Assembly (NCBI GenBank): GCA_020310875.1
Contig: CM035439.1
Location: 140,580,639 to 140,644,638 of the forward strand
DNA length: 64,000 bases
Direction of reading: 5' to 3'
DNA from: Ceratopteris richardii
Taxonomy: Eukaryota > Streptophyta > Polypodiopsida > Polypodiales > Pteridaceae
Both the position numbers and the translations under genes were made by a program. Under the pieces are notes generated by a model that saw nothing but the letters and a program-made list of their open reading frames with translations, was not told where the DNA came from and did no database searches. Shown here one piece after another: positions 46,548-57,599 of the stretch; the stretch's first letter is position 1, and the number at the start of each line of letters is the position of its first letter.

Positions 46548-47096
46548 ATGGAGTATGATTTTGAAGTAGTAGTTAGGAAAGGAAAGACGCATCTTAGAGC
46601 TGACCACCTCTCGAGACTAACCACAGGAGAAGCTCCTCGAGGAATAGTAGATGAATTACCAGATGCATATTTGTTTAACCTTGAGATAGCACCAAAATGC
46701 GCTAAGCCTATATTCCCTATTCTCACGTATGGACCCAAGAATCCTAGGATAAGGATCAAGGAAGGAGAGATTACTAAGTCACAGAGATATCAAATAATAG
46801 AAGGAAGTATATATAAACAAGATAATCAAAAGATTCTTGCTTGTTGTGTAGATGAATCAGAACATGCAAATTGGTTGCAATTAGCACATGTAGGTGCATT
46901 AAAGCAACATCACTCGAAACATCAAACATTACAGACTCTGCATAGACTAGGAGTATATTGGCCTTCTATGGAAGCAGATGCCTACAAGTTGTGTAAAGAA
47001 TGCCATGTTTGTTGTGAAGGACCACCAGTAGAACATGCTACATTATATCACGTGTCTCTCACACCAGAATGGAGTGAACCCTTAGTGTGTACTTGA
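46548..47096 (+). pseudogene. Gypsy-B connection and first H2C2 zinc module
   Basis: Same frame as RNase H. VVVRKGKTHLRADHLSRL ends the RNase H connection. Then SQRYQIIEGSIYKQDN, LAHVGALKQHHSKHQTLQTL and YWPSMEADAYKLCKECHVCC form an integrase-type H2C2 finger. A TGA at 47094 follows. This is one complete zinc module upstream of the usual one. Confidence 0.82.
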
Positions 47097-47185
47097 GGAT
47101 GAAGATATTCCCTCAAGGAATGACTTTAGCGTGACAACGAAGTCTAGAGCAAGAAGCTCAAGACTATTCACTTATTGGCGACAAT

Positions 47186-48493
47186 TTGTACAAACGAGGA
47201 CAAGATGGATATTTAAGACAGTGTGTTCATGAAAGCGATTACTTGAGCGTATTAGAGACTACACACCAAGGTGTCGTAGGAGGTCATTTTGGACCCGATA
47301 GGATAATCAAAGCCATCCTCTTTGCAGGATTATGGTGGCCCACTCTTCACATGGATGCACATACCTATGTTAAGAGATGTGATGTGTGCCAAAGAACTCA
47401 GTTTCCCACTCACAGAGATGAAATGCCATTAAAACCCATGATGGGAGGACGTGCATTTTCTAAGTGGGGTATAGACTTTGTAGGACCCATTAACCCCGCT
47501 GCAAAAGGTACTCATGCTGAATACATTATTGTTGCCATAGATTATCTTACCAAATGGGTAGAGGCAAAAGCCACAAAAAAGAATGATGCACACACGACTG
47601 CAAAATTCTTATTTGAAAATGTCTTTACAAGATATGGATTGCCTATAGAGTTAGTGAGCGATCGAGGAACTCACTTTCTAAACCAAGTCAATGAATATTT
47701 GTTACAGGATTTTATGGTGATTCACAAGAAATCCGCACCATATCATCCTCAAGCCAATGGTCAAGCTGAAAGCACTAATAAGATCCTTTGTAACATACTG
47801 ACGAAACTCGTGAACAACAAACGTTCAGATTGGGACAAACAGTTACACCATGCTGTTTGGGCATATCGAGTGGCCTACAAGACCGTACTCAATGCCTTTC
47901 AGATGGTTTTTGGTCAGAATGATGTGCTTCCTTTGGACTTTTTGATACCGACCCTTAAGGTTGCACAAGAACATCAGTGGACCAGCCATGAATTATCAGC
48001 AAGAATAATGGACTTGGAACGATTAGGAGAAACCAGGCTGAAAGCAGCAGTAGGAATATACGCAACAAAGAAGCGACAGGAAGCATATTTTGATGCGCAT
48101 GTGAAAGATAAAGGTTTGAAAGAAGTATATACGTTGAAACAACATGCACGGAAGTTAGAAAAGCAAGGTTATGGACCTATGATCATTAACAGACTCTCGA
48201 CAAGTGGAGCAGTACAATTAGCCACCTTAGAAGGAGACATAATGCCTAATTACATTAGTGGCTGTAGAGTCAGGCTATATCAGGAACCTCTTACTGAGGA
48301 CATGCTTAGACGACTCACGTTGGCAAAGAAACGTAAGGAGGAAGAAAATAGAATACGAGCTGAAGCTCAGGCAGAAGCTATAGAACGCATTAAGCGCATG
48401 AAGCTAAGAAGACAAGGACTAGGGAGAGAACATTATAACCATCTGGAAACAACACCCAGATACCCCATGGCAATGTGTCAGGGATTTAATTGA
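47186..48493 (+). CDS. Gypsy-B integrase with second H2C2 module
   Basis: 435 codons, in a different frame from the upstream part. The second zinc module runs YKRGQDGYLRQCV, HQGVVGGHFGPDRI, LWWPTLHMDAHTYVKRCDVC. The core has GIDFVGP (Asp), LVSDRGTHF (Asp) and NGQAESTNKI (Glu), so all three catalytic positions are present. The C-terminal barrel ISGCRVRLYQEP and a basic helix follow. About 80% of positions match gypsy-A by eye. A small deletion removes the TP of NATPF near 47896. The frame ends at QGFN just before protease 2. Confidence 0.88.
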   Translation: MYKRGQDGYLRQCVHESDYLSVLETTHQGVVGGHFGPDRIIKAILFAGLWWPTLHMDAHTYVKRCDVCQRTQFPTHRDEMPLKPMMGGRAFSKWGIDFVGPINPAAKGTHAEYIIVAIDYLTKWVEAKATKKNDAHTTAKFLFENVFTRYGLPIELVSDRGTHFLNQVNEYLLQDFMVIHKKSAPYHPQANGQAESTNKILCNILTKLVNNKRSDWDKQLHHAVWAYRVAYKTVLNAFQMVFGQNDVLPLDFLIPTLKVAQEHQWTSHELSARIMDLERLGETRLKAAVGIYATKKRQEAYFDAHVKDKGLKEVYTLKQHARKLEKQGYGPMIINRLSTSGAVQLATLEGDIMPNYISGCRVRLYQEPLTEDMLRRLTLAKKRKEEENRIRAEAQAEAIERIKRMKLRRQGLGREHYNHLETTPRYPMAMCQGFN

Positions 48494-49006
48494 CTCAGGT
48501 GCTGCGATTAGCGCGATTGATGGTCCCACTATAAGGACTCAAGAATAGAAATGAGGCCAATTGAGGCATACCTCATAGGGCTAGGAGGCATGGAAACCCC
48601 TTGCATGGGTGAGGTGGACCTTCCTATCCTCATACATGATGTGACCATGATAGCGAAGCTACTAGTGTGCCATGACGAGGACCTAATAGAACCCCTAATC
48701 CTTGGCCAAGATTGGCTATATGATCACTCAGTGGACCTAAATCTTAGACAAGGCTCCTTACAAATTGGAACCTTAGATCAACAGCGAGTGATACCGCTTG
48801 ACTTCCCTAACAACACTCCGCCTGAAGTACGCAACCCTAGACCCTATGAAATGCATGCGATGGAAGACCGAAAGATTTTTGGGCAGATAAGTCACGTTAA
48901 GTTCACACCAACCCACGCAGGCTTGGCGATGGACAATTGTCAATCAGAAGGACGTCAAGAGATTTTCCCTTGGGCTTCCTGCAAATTAGAAGGGGCAACC
49001 ACCTAA
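48480..49006 (+). pseudogene. Gypsy-B protease 2 (post-integrase)
   Basis: LIDSGAAISAIDG in one frame, then a shift, then MRPIEAYLIGLGGMETP, CMGEVDLPILI and LILGQDWLYDHSVDLNL. It aligns with the gypsy-A domain. About 27 codons between the integrase helix and the D-S-G are lost relative to gypsy-A. Confidence 0.75.
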
Positions 49007-50095
49007 TCGCTTGGTCAAATGTACACAATCAATGGTCAGGTGGGTTACATCAGCGGACAAATGGGGACGATTGTCGGACAGATGGGGACAATCAGCGGTC
49101 ACGTGGACTTCATCAGCGTCCACATGGGCAAAACACCCTGCAATGCCCATCCTTCCACACTTACTACAGACAGGCCTAGATTAAAGATAAAAAATGGAGC
49201 ACTTACTAATGGGCAGGTTTCGCAAGTGTTGGACCTCCCTTCTTTTCCAAAACAGAGTGTCCATCCGACCTCTCAACCTCAACCACAAAGGAGTCAACCA
49301 CGGCGAAGGAACCCAAACTGACGACAATATCAGAGGACACAAAGAAAGCAGTAGTATCAGTATCACAAAACAAGAGGCATGAAACAAATATGGGTGCCAA
49401 AAGGACAGAGCGCACCACCAGAAGTCAACAATGCAGACAAGGATAAGAAGAAGTTAAAGGCAAATTAGAGGTAGTATCCAACATCTTCTCGAACTTATTC
49501 TACGAGTACGAACAGTCGACAGATTTGGATCGCCAAGAAGTACCTTACAAATCGACCCACACCCACACAAATTTGGTACCCAAGCAGTGTATTATAGCTC
49601 AACCCTCAAGCCATGTAATATATAACCCTCAGAAATCTCTTCACCCTCCAAGACCACCACATCCGATATCACCTTTTGTCCCTCAAAAGAAACATATCAC
49701 CCGCTCAGAAATTCTTAGGAAGTGGATACCGAAATGTATCCAGACCATTTTTCCGACCCCCTTATCTAACATTACTCCCACCCCGACTAAACACCATCCT
49801 TGTAATAACTCATTCACAACTGAAACTTGTACAAATCCACACACTATAACCCACATCACTTGTAATAACATCTCATCAAGAAATGTATGCATCATCTAAA
49901 GCATGTAGGTGTCTAGAGACCTGCATTAGTTCGCAAGAAATCATTCCATAAACCATATCACGATACTCGGCTACACGGGTTACACATCGGTTATGGAAAG
50001 GGATTGCGGTCTCACTTTAATGGGATCATGATTAATTTCCATACTAATGTGTTAATATTTTGTAGCAGATCCGCTACACACTCACATCACTCATC
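49007..50095 (+). pseudogene. Gypsy-B W-P-K tail, degraded
   Basis: Broken frames with Gln/Pro/Arg-rich residues keep the repeated motif: KQIWVPKGQ (about 49382), RQIWIAKK (49517), QIWYPSS (49568) and LRKWIPKC (49707). A degenerate GTCAG/GACAATGGGGAC repeat lies near 49035-49110. No other domain is visible before the next frame at 50096. Confidence 0.6.
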
Positions 50096-51090
50096 ATGCA
50101 GGCAGAAGGACCATCAGAAGCTGGCACCAGTGTACCCATGGCAAATATTGGTGAACTACTCGCGGAACCCCATCCGACGGCTCAACCAATAGAATTTCAA
50201 GGATTTCCAGGACCTATGCCAATTGACAATCCTCCTAGGGGATATACTGAGAAGATTCATCGCAACTCTCATTGGTTTCAAGGTTTAGCAGGACTGTTGG
50301 CAGATGCGGACTTTATCTTCGAGGCCAATTTGGCGTTTGATCACCGTACATGGAGCAAGTACCAATTTTTTTCAAGAGAGTTCGAAGGACTACAGAACAC
50401 AAAAGACTTAACGCATGTCTGGGCACGAGCAGGCTTCACAGAGTATTTCAATGACCCTGCCTAAACCGGATTTCTACAGATGCTATTATCTAGTAACCAC
50501 TTTGACAGCTTCAGAGAACAAAGATTTGCCGGGAACATTTATTTTGCTGTCTTTGGTAAATGATCCGCCATATAAGAAGTTTATCTGTCTAAAGATTTGA
50601 TTAGAGCTGCTATTAAGATACATGGAACCCACACTCCAACAGAGCGAGAAAGGCTGATTCTAGAGCCTATGAAATGTGGGGATGTTACTAAATGGGAAGA
50701 TATTTCGGTGATCACACCTGAGCTCTCTAAACCATTAAGGATATGCATGCAGCATTTTGCTTTCCCCGCTCACGATAGATTCACCATGCTCCATAAGCGT
50801 ATCTGGTTTGGGCTATATTTAGCATGTACTGGACTCAAACGGTTGATCTTGCCAGCTGGATAATTGATCAGTTGTATCTAGCACAACATAGATGGGAAAG
50901 AAAGAAGGTAATCAATGGATGCTGCGCTCTTACGAGAATTGTATACATGTGTTTGGCATACGACTTGCCAATAGAGAGTGCATTGACAAGTGAGGAGTTG
51001 AAATCATTCAAGGGGACCGCAAAGAAAGCTAGGAAGGCTAGCAAAGCACGAGCAGGAAAGCGTATGAGAGGAACTATTCCCTGCTTATAG
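50096..51090 (+). pseudogene. Gypsy-B extra region, domain 1 (plant-transposon-protein-like)
   Basis: Starts at ATG 50096 (MQAEGPSEAGTSVPMANIGE). Three frames together give a globular segment: HRNSHWFQGLAGLLADADF, FNDPA, LVNDPPYKKFICLKD, LRICMQHFAFPAHDRF, WIIDQLYLAQHRWERKKVI, IVYMCLAYDLPI. The layout (MQH-x-F--...LY-AC-G, W-ID--L, CLAYDLPI) recalls the putative plant transposon protein domain found in 3' regions of some gypsy elements. That is a weak likeness from memory. It ends in a Lys/Arg-rich stretch KKARKASKARAGKRMRG. Confidence 0.5.
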
Positions 51091-51311
51091 GTTCCAGAAT
51101 CACCATCACCGCAACCCTCCCCAGAACAGTCTCCTATAGAAGCCCCTACTCCTGTACAACCCATTCGCATACGGTTATCACGACCTATTGTTACAGAAGG
51201 CACTACCAGTGCAGTTACCTCACATGCAACATCAGTCTAGGAACCTACCACCACTGCAGCAGAAGTTCCCACCACTATTGGTGCAGAAGCATTTTCTTTT
51301 CCGAACCCAAC

Positions 51312-54300
51312 TTGGAAGCAGAACCCATAGATACAACATTTGATTTCAAAATGCCAGATGCTTTCTCAAACGAATTTCAGTTTTCTGAAGGTCAGATCTT
51401 TTCTCAAGAATATGAATGTCCAAGCTACCCTACCACTCCACCGAACCAACAACAAGGACAAGTAGTATCCAGCTCGGATGGAGAAAGAATAGAGACAGAT
51501 GAAGATGAGGGTGATGATGAAGCCAGCCAGGGCACTCATGACTCCCAAGAACATGTGCAGACAGATGAACAAGGACAACACACCGATACCCAAGGTGACA
51601 CGAGCACACACGAAGATGAAACCTTTGAAGCAGCAACTTATACGTTGGCCATCAAGAAGTTATATCGTACTATGGAAAAAGTTTGGGCATGTAAGAAGTT
51701 AACTGAGGAAGAGAGCCAAGCACTAATAGAGCAAGAACTTGTTTCAGGCGGTTTTGAAGAAGTATACATCAAAGGCTTCAGGGAACTTGTTAAATCAGTA
51801 GGATCTAATGAAGCATTAAGATATTTGCAGAGGAAGCCGTTACCGCAATATGACCCCCGAGAAGTACGACTACTATCAAAACCAGGCGAATACATTCATG
51901 TACCCACAGGTGCTCAGTCATCCCAATAGGCCAGGGAAGCACGCCTAATTCCTGAAAGATCTGTGGCCGAAGAAGCGATCCTCGTCGACTCCCCGCCCCA
52001 CACTACTATTGTACATACCACCATTGTGACCGAAGCACCTGCCACTCCAACCGCTCCTCTTTCACCTCCCGTCCATCCAGTCTCCCCTATACACCCTCCT
52101 TCTCCCAGAACATCCCCCTCCTTCGACGGCGAAGTAGCAGAAGCCTTCCTTACTTCCATTCATCCCACAATTCCCGCACCCACTCAACCTAGTCTATCCC
52201 CTAGGACTTCTACGTTTCTATCCAGTCCATTTTCCCCTCCATCCTTCCCATCCTTTCCCACACCTCCAAGACACCTTTTCCCATTCCCACCTCCATTAAC
52301 CTTCTCCCCAGTCTCACCTCCCCGACCCACCGTAATTCCTCTTCCCCCTTTCCACCAAGGAGTACATGAGAACCCCTCTGTAAATTACTCTTCAACTTTT
52401 GTAAATCCTGTATTTACACCCACACAAGCACCCACGATCACTCCACTATTCATGGTCACCGCACTTGACACTACGTCCAATGACATGGATATCTCACCAC
52501 CCACCGCACCACCACTCACTTCATTCATGACACAATCATATTTAGGCACTTCACTTTTTTCCACAATAACCACGACATCCACTTTTCCACCCCCATTCCC
52601 CATTCCCTTTGCATCTACACCCATTGCATCTTCACTTAGCGCATCATTAATATTATCTCCCATTGTAGATACTGCATTCCGATAGATGTTCACCTACATG
52701 ACTCAAGTAAGAGATGAGTTCACATCTCTCGGAACTAATTATCAGCAGCTGCAAAAGATAACCAATGATTTACAGTCACAGCTCAATTCACTGACCATCG
52801 AGAATGCCTCACTGAACACCCGCTACCAAGAGCTACGAGAGGCTTATCATAAACTGGAACTAGAAAGTGAAGAAAAGAACAAAGAGGCGGTCACAGATAT
52901 TGATAATTTGTTAAGGGCTCAGACGATTCGCAATGCAACACTCACTAGGAACATGGGCTTACTCAGATGACACTTGGTAGCAGCAAAAGAAGAAAATCAG
53001 CGCTTACAAGAACAGAACAGAGAGAATTTAGAAGCTGCCCTTGATCAACCCGACCAACCATTAAGCCCCAGTCACTTTAAGGCCGTGCCCTCAGAATCTA
53101 TGAAAATGTTGCTAGATGATCATGTCAGATTGTTAGATGAGTACGACAGCATGAACGAGGAATATCAGAAGCTGAAAGAAGAGCATAAACTACTCCAACT
53201 AAGAGCACCAATACAACAAGGACTACCAACTCCTACGGACCCATCTCCTGACATCCTAGAGGAACTCGACGCATTACGGGCCTAGGTGTCAACACTTCAA
53301 TCACAGATAGCAGTCTATGAAGCACCCCTAAGGCCAGACTCCCCACCGGAACTACCAGCAGAGGAAGAAACAGTGACTATTCTGGTGGAGGAAACTTTTG
53401 AAGAAGCTTATGAACCTCAACCCATCCCAGGCAGTCGAGTCACGGCCGAAGGCCAGACTACTTTCGAACTTCCAACTCCCGCATGGATGAAGATGATTGA
53501 CGAACTTGGAACCACCCACTCAGCACGCGTAGAGGCGCAGTTACAAGCCATGGCAATGATTGAAGAAAGAATTTTACAGTCCCCTGATTTTGCTCATTTG
53601 GCCCCTCGCAGATACATCTTTGGGCATGAGCTATAGTACAAACCCTATTTCATGTTAATGGCGGAATATCAGTTAGCCATAGAGAAAGAAACAGGCAAGA
53701 AACCCTCTCACGCTACTTAGTTTGAGCCTGAAGATTTGCCAATAGATGCACAACGCGGAGAAATCTATCAACCAGATTGGCGCAAGGATCTCTTACAGAA
53801 TTATCCAGAGATGATGAGTACTTGGGTTAAGGCACCTCTACACTTAATATACAACCCATGTTGGGGACTAGTACCACGTTGCCGCTCTTGGAAGGCATTC
53901 GCTATTAAAGTACAGAACAACAAGCAATGCCACAATTGGTTAAATTACCCGTACTTCACTCCACCCACCGGACTACCTACATTTGGATACATGATGACAA
54001 CGATTTGCCACTGGATCCCTCACTTAAAACATATGGACGATATAGCAGCGCACATGTCTGTCAAAATTTTTGACATGATGCAGATGGTTTTCAAAGTCTT
54101 CCGTCATGTCAAGGCACCCCATGTAAACACCTCGGGTTTCGAGCACGGCAATCTAGATCTTGCATATGATATGAGTACAATGCCATCGCTCCGGGTGTGC
54201 TATGCCTGGCATTGTAGAATCAAGTACTTACCGGCGTGCTATAAGCAGACTTTCGAAGAAATGTTCACAACCGGTTTCTAGGAATATCACTCAGAAGTGT

Positions 54301-54543
54301 TCATCAACAGGCCTATGCATTTACTTCAATTATTTGCCTGTGAACAGATGGTATATTCCATGCATTATCGACTCCCACCATCAGATGAACCACAACCAAT
54401 TGATTGGGAGAACCTCGAGGCCGATCTGGCCTGAGGCATTCGAATATCAGAGCACACCCTCGCTCAAGACCTCCTACAGAACTACATCCGATAGACCGCA
54501 CAACAAGGTTCTGTCGAGGACGACAGAAGCGAGAGGGAGGGGG
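51312..54543 (+). pseudogene. Gypsy-B extra region, Pro-rich, coiled-coil and C-terminal parts
   Basis: A single frame of about 1,075 codons is cut only by nine stops (TAG 51927, 52683, 53283, 53634, 53718, 54279, 54492; TGA 52968, 54432). Parts: an acidic Gln-rich segment (51312-51929), a Pro/Thr/Ser-rich segment (51963-52685), a heptad-like coiled coil (52686-53285: LGTNYQQLQKITNDLQSQL and so on), and a globular C-terminal part rich in Trp/Tyr/His (53736-54434: LIYNPCWGLVPRCRSWKAF). It runs into the purine tract. I do not recognise a family. Candidates are an env-like or displaced gag-like product. Confidence 0.6.
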
Positions 54544-54544
54544 G
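54531..54544 (+). promoter_or_regulatory. Gypsy-B polypurine tract
   Basis: GAGAGGGAGGGGGG abuts the TGTTGGC start of the 3' LTR. Confidence 0.87.
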
Positions 54545-55199
54545 TGTTGGCAGCAGCCAAAGGCATAGAAGACACGGAAGCATGTGAAGAGAGAGCATAA
54601 CGAAGAAGCAAGGAGTCAGTCGAATCATTTTTTGAAACAAATATGTTTTAAAATACTTTTCAAAAACCTCCAACAGTGATTTTCATCACTTTTGTAACAT
54701 ATGTAACATAGAAAAACCCTTTTTGTAATTTTTAGCTCCATTTTGTGCAAGCCGAGTCATCCTCAAGCTTGAGGAGCTTAGGTAGAATGAGCGTACCAAT
54801 TTTGGTTATTTTTAGATACCGTTTACCCTTTCAAATAGCATCTAGGACCAATTTTTTAACTATGCCAGTCACTAGATGTGAAACCGATCAAAACTAGTCT
54901 AGAATCTATAAAAAGAGCTAGAGAGCTCATTTTTGAGGTTGGTTAGTGTGAGCCTAGAGCTATTTTGAGCTTGTAATTGAGATCTTGGGCAATAGAGTTG
55001 ATTTCCTACCTTCCATTGTGTCTTGCTTGTCTCTTTGTTGTGTGTGTGTATGTGTGTGTGCATCTCTATGCTTCTCACCTTCACTCTCACTACATCTCAC
55101 GTTCACGATCTTCATATCACTCCTATCTCTTCCGCAGATTGACATTAAGGAGGTGGAGCTTCTTAACGTGGTTCTCACCATTGTGCTAGAGCTACAACA
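54545..55199 (+). repeat. Gypsy-B 3' LTR
   Basis: About 655 bp, TGTTGGCAGC...GAGCTACAACA. A TATA box TATAAAAA at 54907-54914 is followed by GAGCTAGAGAGCTC, and a GT-rich run lies near 55038. It is homologous to the gypsy-A LTR but strongly diverged. Confidence 0.88.
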
Positions 55200-55439
55200 A
55201 TGCAGTAAAAGCATTCCAAGCATCCTTAACTATTTTTAATGAAAAAATATGAGAAATAATGTAATATTGATAGACATGTGCTTTTGACTCTCAACCATCC
55301 ATACAACTTAACTTTGTTAAAATACGAATTGCAAGGGGATTGGAACTAGGAATAACACAAAAGTTAGAGCCTACAATATCTTGAAGACCACCCTAAATTA
55401 GCTCTATTTTGAGCATTTGTGCCCACAACAAGAAATAAG
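55200..55439. other. Short spacer, nothing recognised
   Basis: AT-rich flank between the gypsy-B LTR and the copia gag fragment. Confidence 0.5.
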
Positions 55440-55568
55440 TAAACACCCTACACAATATCTTATAATATCTTTGCAACCAATCCATTGTGCATCGTGTATA
55501 TCCATAATGTGTTCTTGGAACCATCCAAAATATCCTTAAAGACAACTTGCCGAGTACATCATATACAT
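55440..55568 (-). pseudogene. Copia gag N-terminal piece, beyond the LTR
   Basis: From ATG 55568 the sequence aligns with the start of the nested copia gag at nucleotide level: GGCCATG, GATGTACTC, TTTTGGATGGTTCCAA, ACACATTATGG, ATTGGTTGCAAA and GTGTAGGGTGTT correspond in order and spacing. A 17-bp gap near the start and several changes break the frame. The leader between LTR and ATG is reduced from over 300 bp to about 35. Confidence 0.8.
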
Positions 55569-55603
55569 GGCCAAAAAGTACAAGTTGATGCAAAATATGA
55601 TTT

Positions 55604-55836
55604 TATTGGACTTTGAGGTCTACGAAAGAATGCGAAAAGCACAAGGAAGAAGAAGAAGCTTGGATCACAATGCACAATACTAAATGTATTACCATATGAA
55701 TGTACAAAGATAAGTAACCCATTAGGGTTATAGGCATATATACAAGCCGGGGGAAAATAATCTCCTAAAGAGGGGAAAAAAGTGCCCTGATAATCCTAAG
55801 TGTGTTCACACACATCATTGCCAAAATATATCAACA
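55604..55836 (-). repeat. Single LTR of the permuted copia
   Basis: 233 bp, TGTTGATATATT...CCAATA on the minus strand. Its 5' side adjoins the purine tract TAGGGGGAATT and RNase H; its 3' side adjoins leader and gag start. Confidence 0.92.
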
Positions 55837-55914
55837 AATTCCCCCTAGGAGTGATGCAGTGAACAAGGAGCTAGCACTCATGTATAAGGAAGTGCCCAAC
55901 TACGTGGAAAGAGA

Positions 55915-57350
55915 TCAGTCCACAAAAGGAAGTAAGCCCAAAGCTTTGCAAAAAGCTTCAAAATTCTCCCTAGGCACAACCTTTGTGAAACGTTTTGCAA
56001 CAATCTCCTGTGTGGGCACATAAGCCAAATTGATCTCCCCAACTGAGAACATCTCCCTGACATAATGATATTGCACTTCAACATGCTTAGTGCGAGCATG
56101 GAACACAAGGTTCCTCGCAATTGCCAATGTGCTATGACTGTCACTAAAGATGGTGGTGGCAGAAGACTCACCAATACCCAAATTAGCCAAAAAGCATCTA
56201 AGCCACACACACTCAATGATCATTGTGAAAGTTGCCCTATACTCAGCCTCACAACTAGAAGTGGCCACAATAGGCAGCTTCTTTCTCAACCAAGATATGC
56301 ATAAGTTACCAAGCATGAAGAAAAAACCACTGGTGGACACATGAGCATCATAGCAACCAACCCAATTAGAGCAAGAAAAAACATGTAAATCTGGCGGTAA
56401 TGATCCCCCTTGGGATAAAACAATCCAAGCAGTCGGGTACCACTCAAGTAGCAAAACATGCACTTAATTGCCTGCCAATGCTTGACACCTAGGCAATGCA
56501 TAAACTTGCTCATGTAAGAGACAACAAGCTTAATATTAGGCCGAGTTATGCATAAGTAAATCAAGATTCCAAGACCCTACTGATAGAGAACAACATCAAA
56601 TGCATCTCCAGCATCATGAAGACTCAATCATAAACATGTTTCCATATGAGTGGCAACATTTTTGCAATCCTGAAGGGAAAATGTTGCAATAATGTTTCAA
56701 TATATTTTATTTGACAAAAAGCTATTCTATCATCAACTTGCATAAATTGAATGCCCAAATAATGATGCAAATGCCCAAAATCTAACATCTCAAAAGAGGC
56801 ATGAAAATCAGCCTTAAAATCAGCAATATGCATCTCATTAGGACCAATGAGTAGCATATCAACAACGTAGACAACAATGACCAGAAGTACATTGTTTGCA
56901 CGTTTAACATATAAGGTGCTCTTAGTTGGACTATTCTCAAACCATGTGCAATCAAGTAGGCATGTATCTTTTCATACCAAGCACGTGGTGCTTGTTTCAA
57001 ACCATTTAAAGCCCTTTTGCAGTACTAACATCCAATTGATGTACATTCCAACCATGATGAGTTACAAGTGCATAGATTCTACGAATGGTGGTCATTCAAA
57101 AAGTGGGTGCAAATATCTCATGAAAATCAATCCCTCTCTCTTGAGCATAGCCTTTTGCAACAAGCCTAGCTTTATACTTGTCAATTGTTCCATCAAGTCT
57201 ACATTTCAACTTGTATACCCATTTAGTACCAATGGCCTTTTTGCCTAGAGGAAAATCACATAAAGACCAAGTACCATTCTTGATAATAACATCACATTCT
57301 GATTGACTAACATCCATCCAATTTCTCTAATTTTTTACTTCATCAAAAGA
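55915..57350 (-). pseudogene. Permuted copia RT and RNase H
   Basis: RT: WSLCDFPLGKKAIGTKWVYKL, YKARLVAKGYAQERGIDFHE, APRAWYEKIHAYLIAHG, then a broken catalytic region (near 56860, frames shifted). RNase H: IYLCITRPNIK, SSCEAEYRATFT, FSDSHSTLAIARN, VFHARTKHVEVQYHYVRE, AYVPTQEIVAKRFTKVVPRE. In the last, the usual NIAD is IVAK, so a catalytic Asp is lost. An internal deletion removes the YQLD...NGDLHEEV part. Confidence 0.88.
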
Positions 57351-57599
57351 AATAGGCTCATTCTCATCACAAAGGCTAGAGGCAGCCATAACATAGCAAT
57401 TTAATGCAAAAGAAGCACTATGAGAGCCTAAACGAGTATGATATGATAGATGTGCATCTAATTTGCTATCTCGCAAAGTTTGCACCAGCCATTTAGGCAT
57501 AGTTTTTGCCTCCTCTATATTAGTCCTCTCATCAACAAGTGCATCACGTAAATCTACATAAGAAATGAAATGGATCTACATCATCTTGTGGAAGCTGTA

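Larger units (their letters stand above)
43726..55199 (+). mobile_element. Gypsy-B, Ty3/gypsy element with extra 3' coding region
   Basis: Order: linker, protease 1, RT, RNase H, H2C2 module 1, H2C2 module 2 with integrase, protease 2, W-P-K tail, a 4-kb extra coding region, purine tract and a 655-bp 3' LTR. Gag and a primer site are not visible: the internal part starts directly after the gypsy-A LTR, so the 5' end is either lost or uses that LTR. Its 3' LTR shares the TATA region and ends with gypsy-A but is clearly diverged. The frame is broken by TAG/TGA stops. Confidence 0.85.

Noticed and set aside
52210..52693. Minus-strand frames opposite the Pro-rich region
   Set aside because: Mirror of Pro/Thr-rich codons; the plus frame is continuous with the rest of the gypsy-B product.
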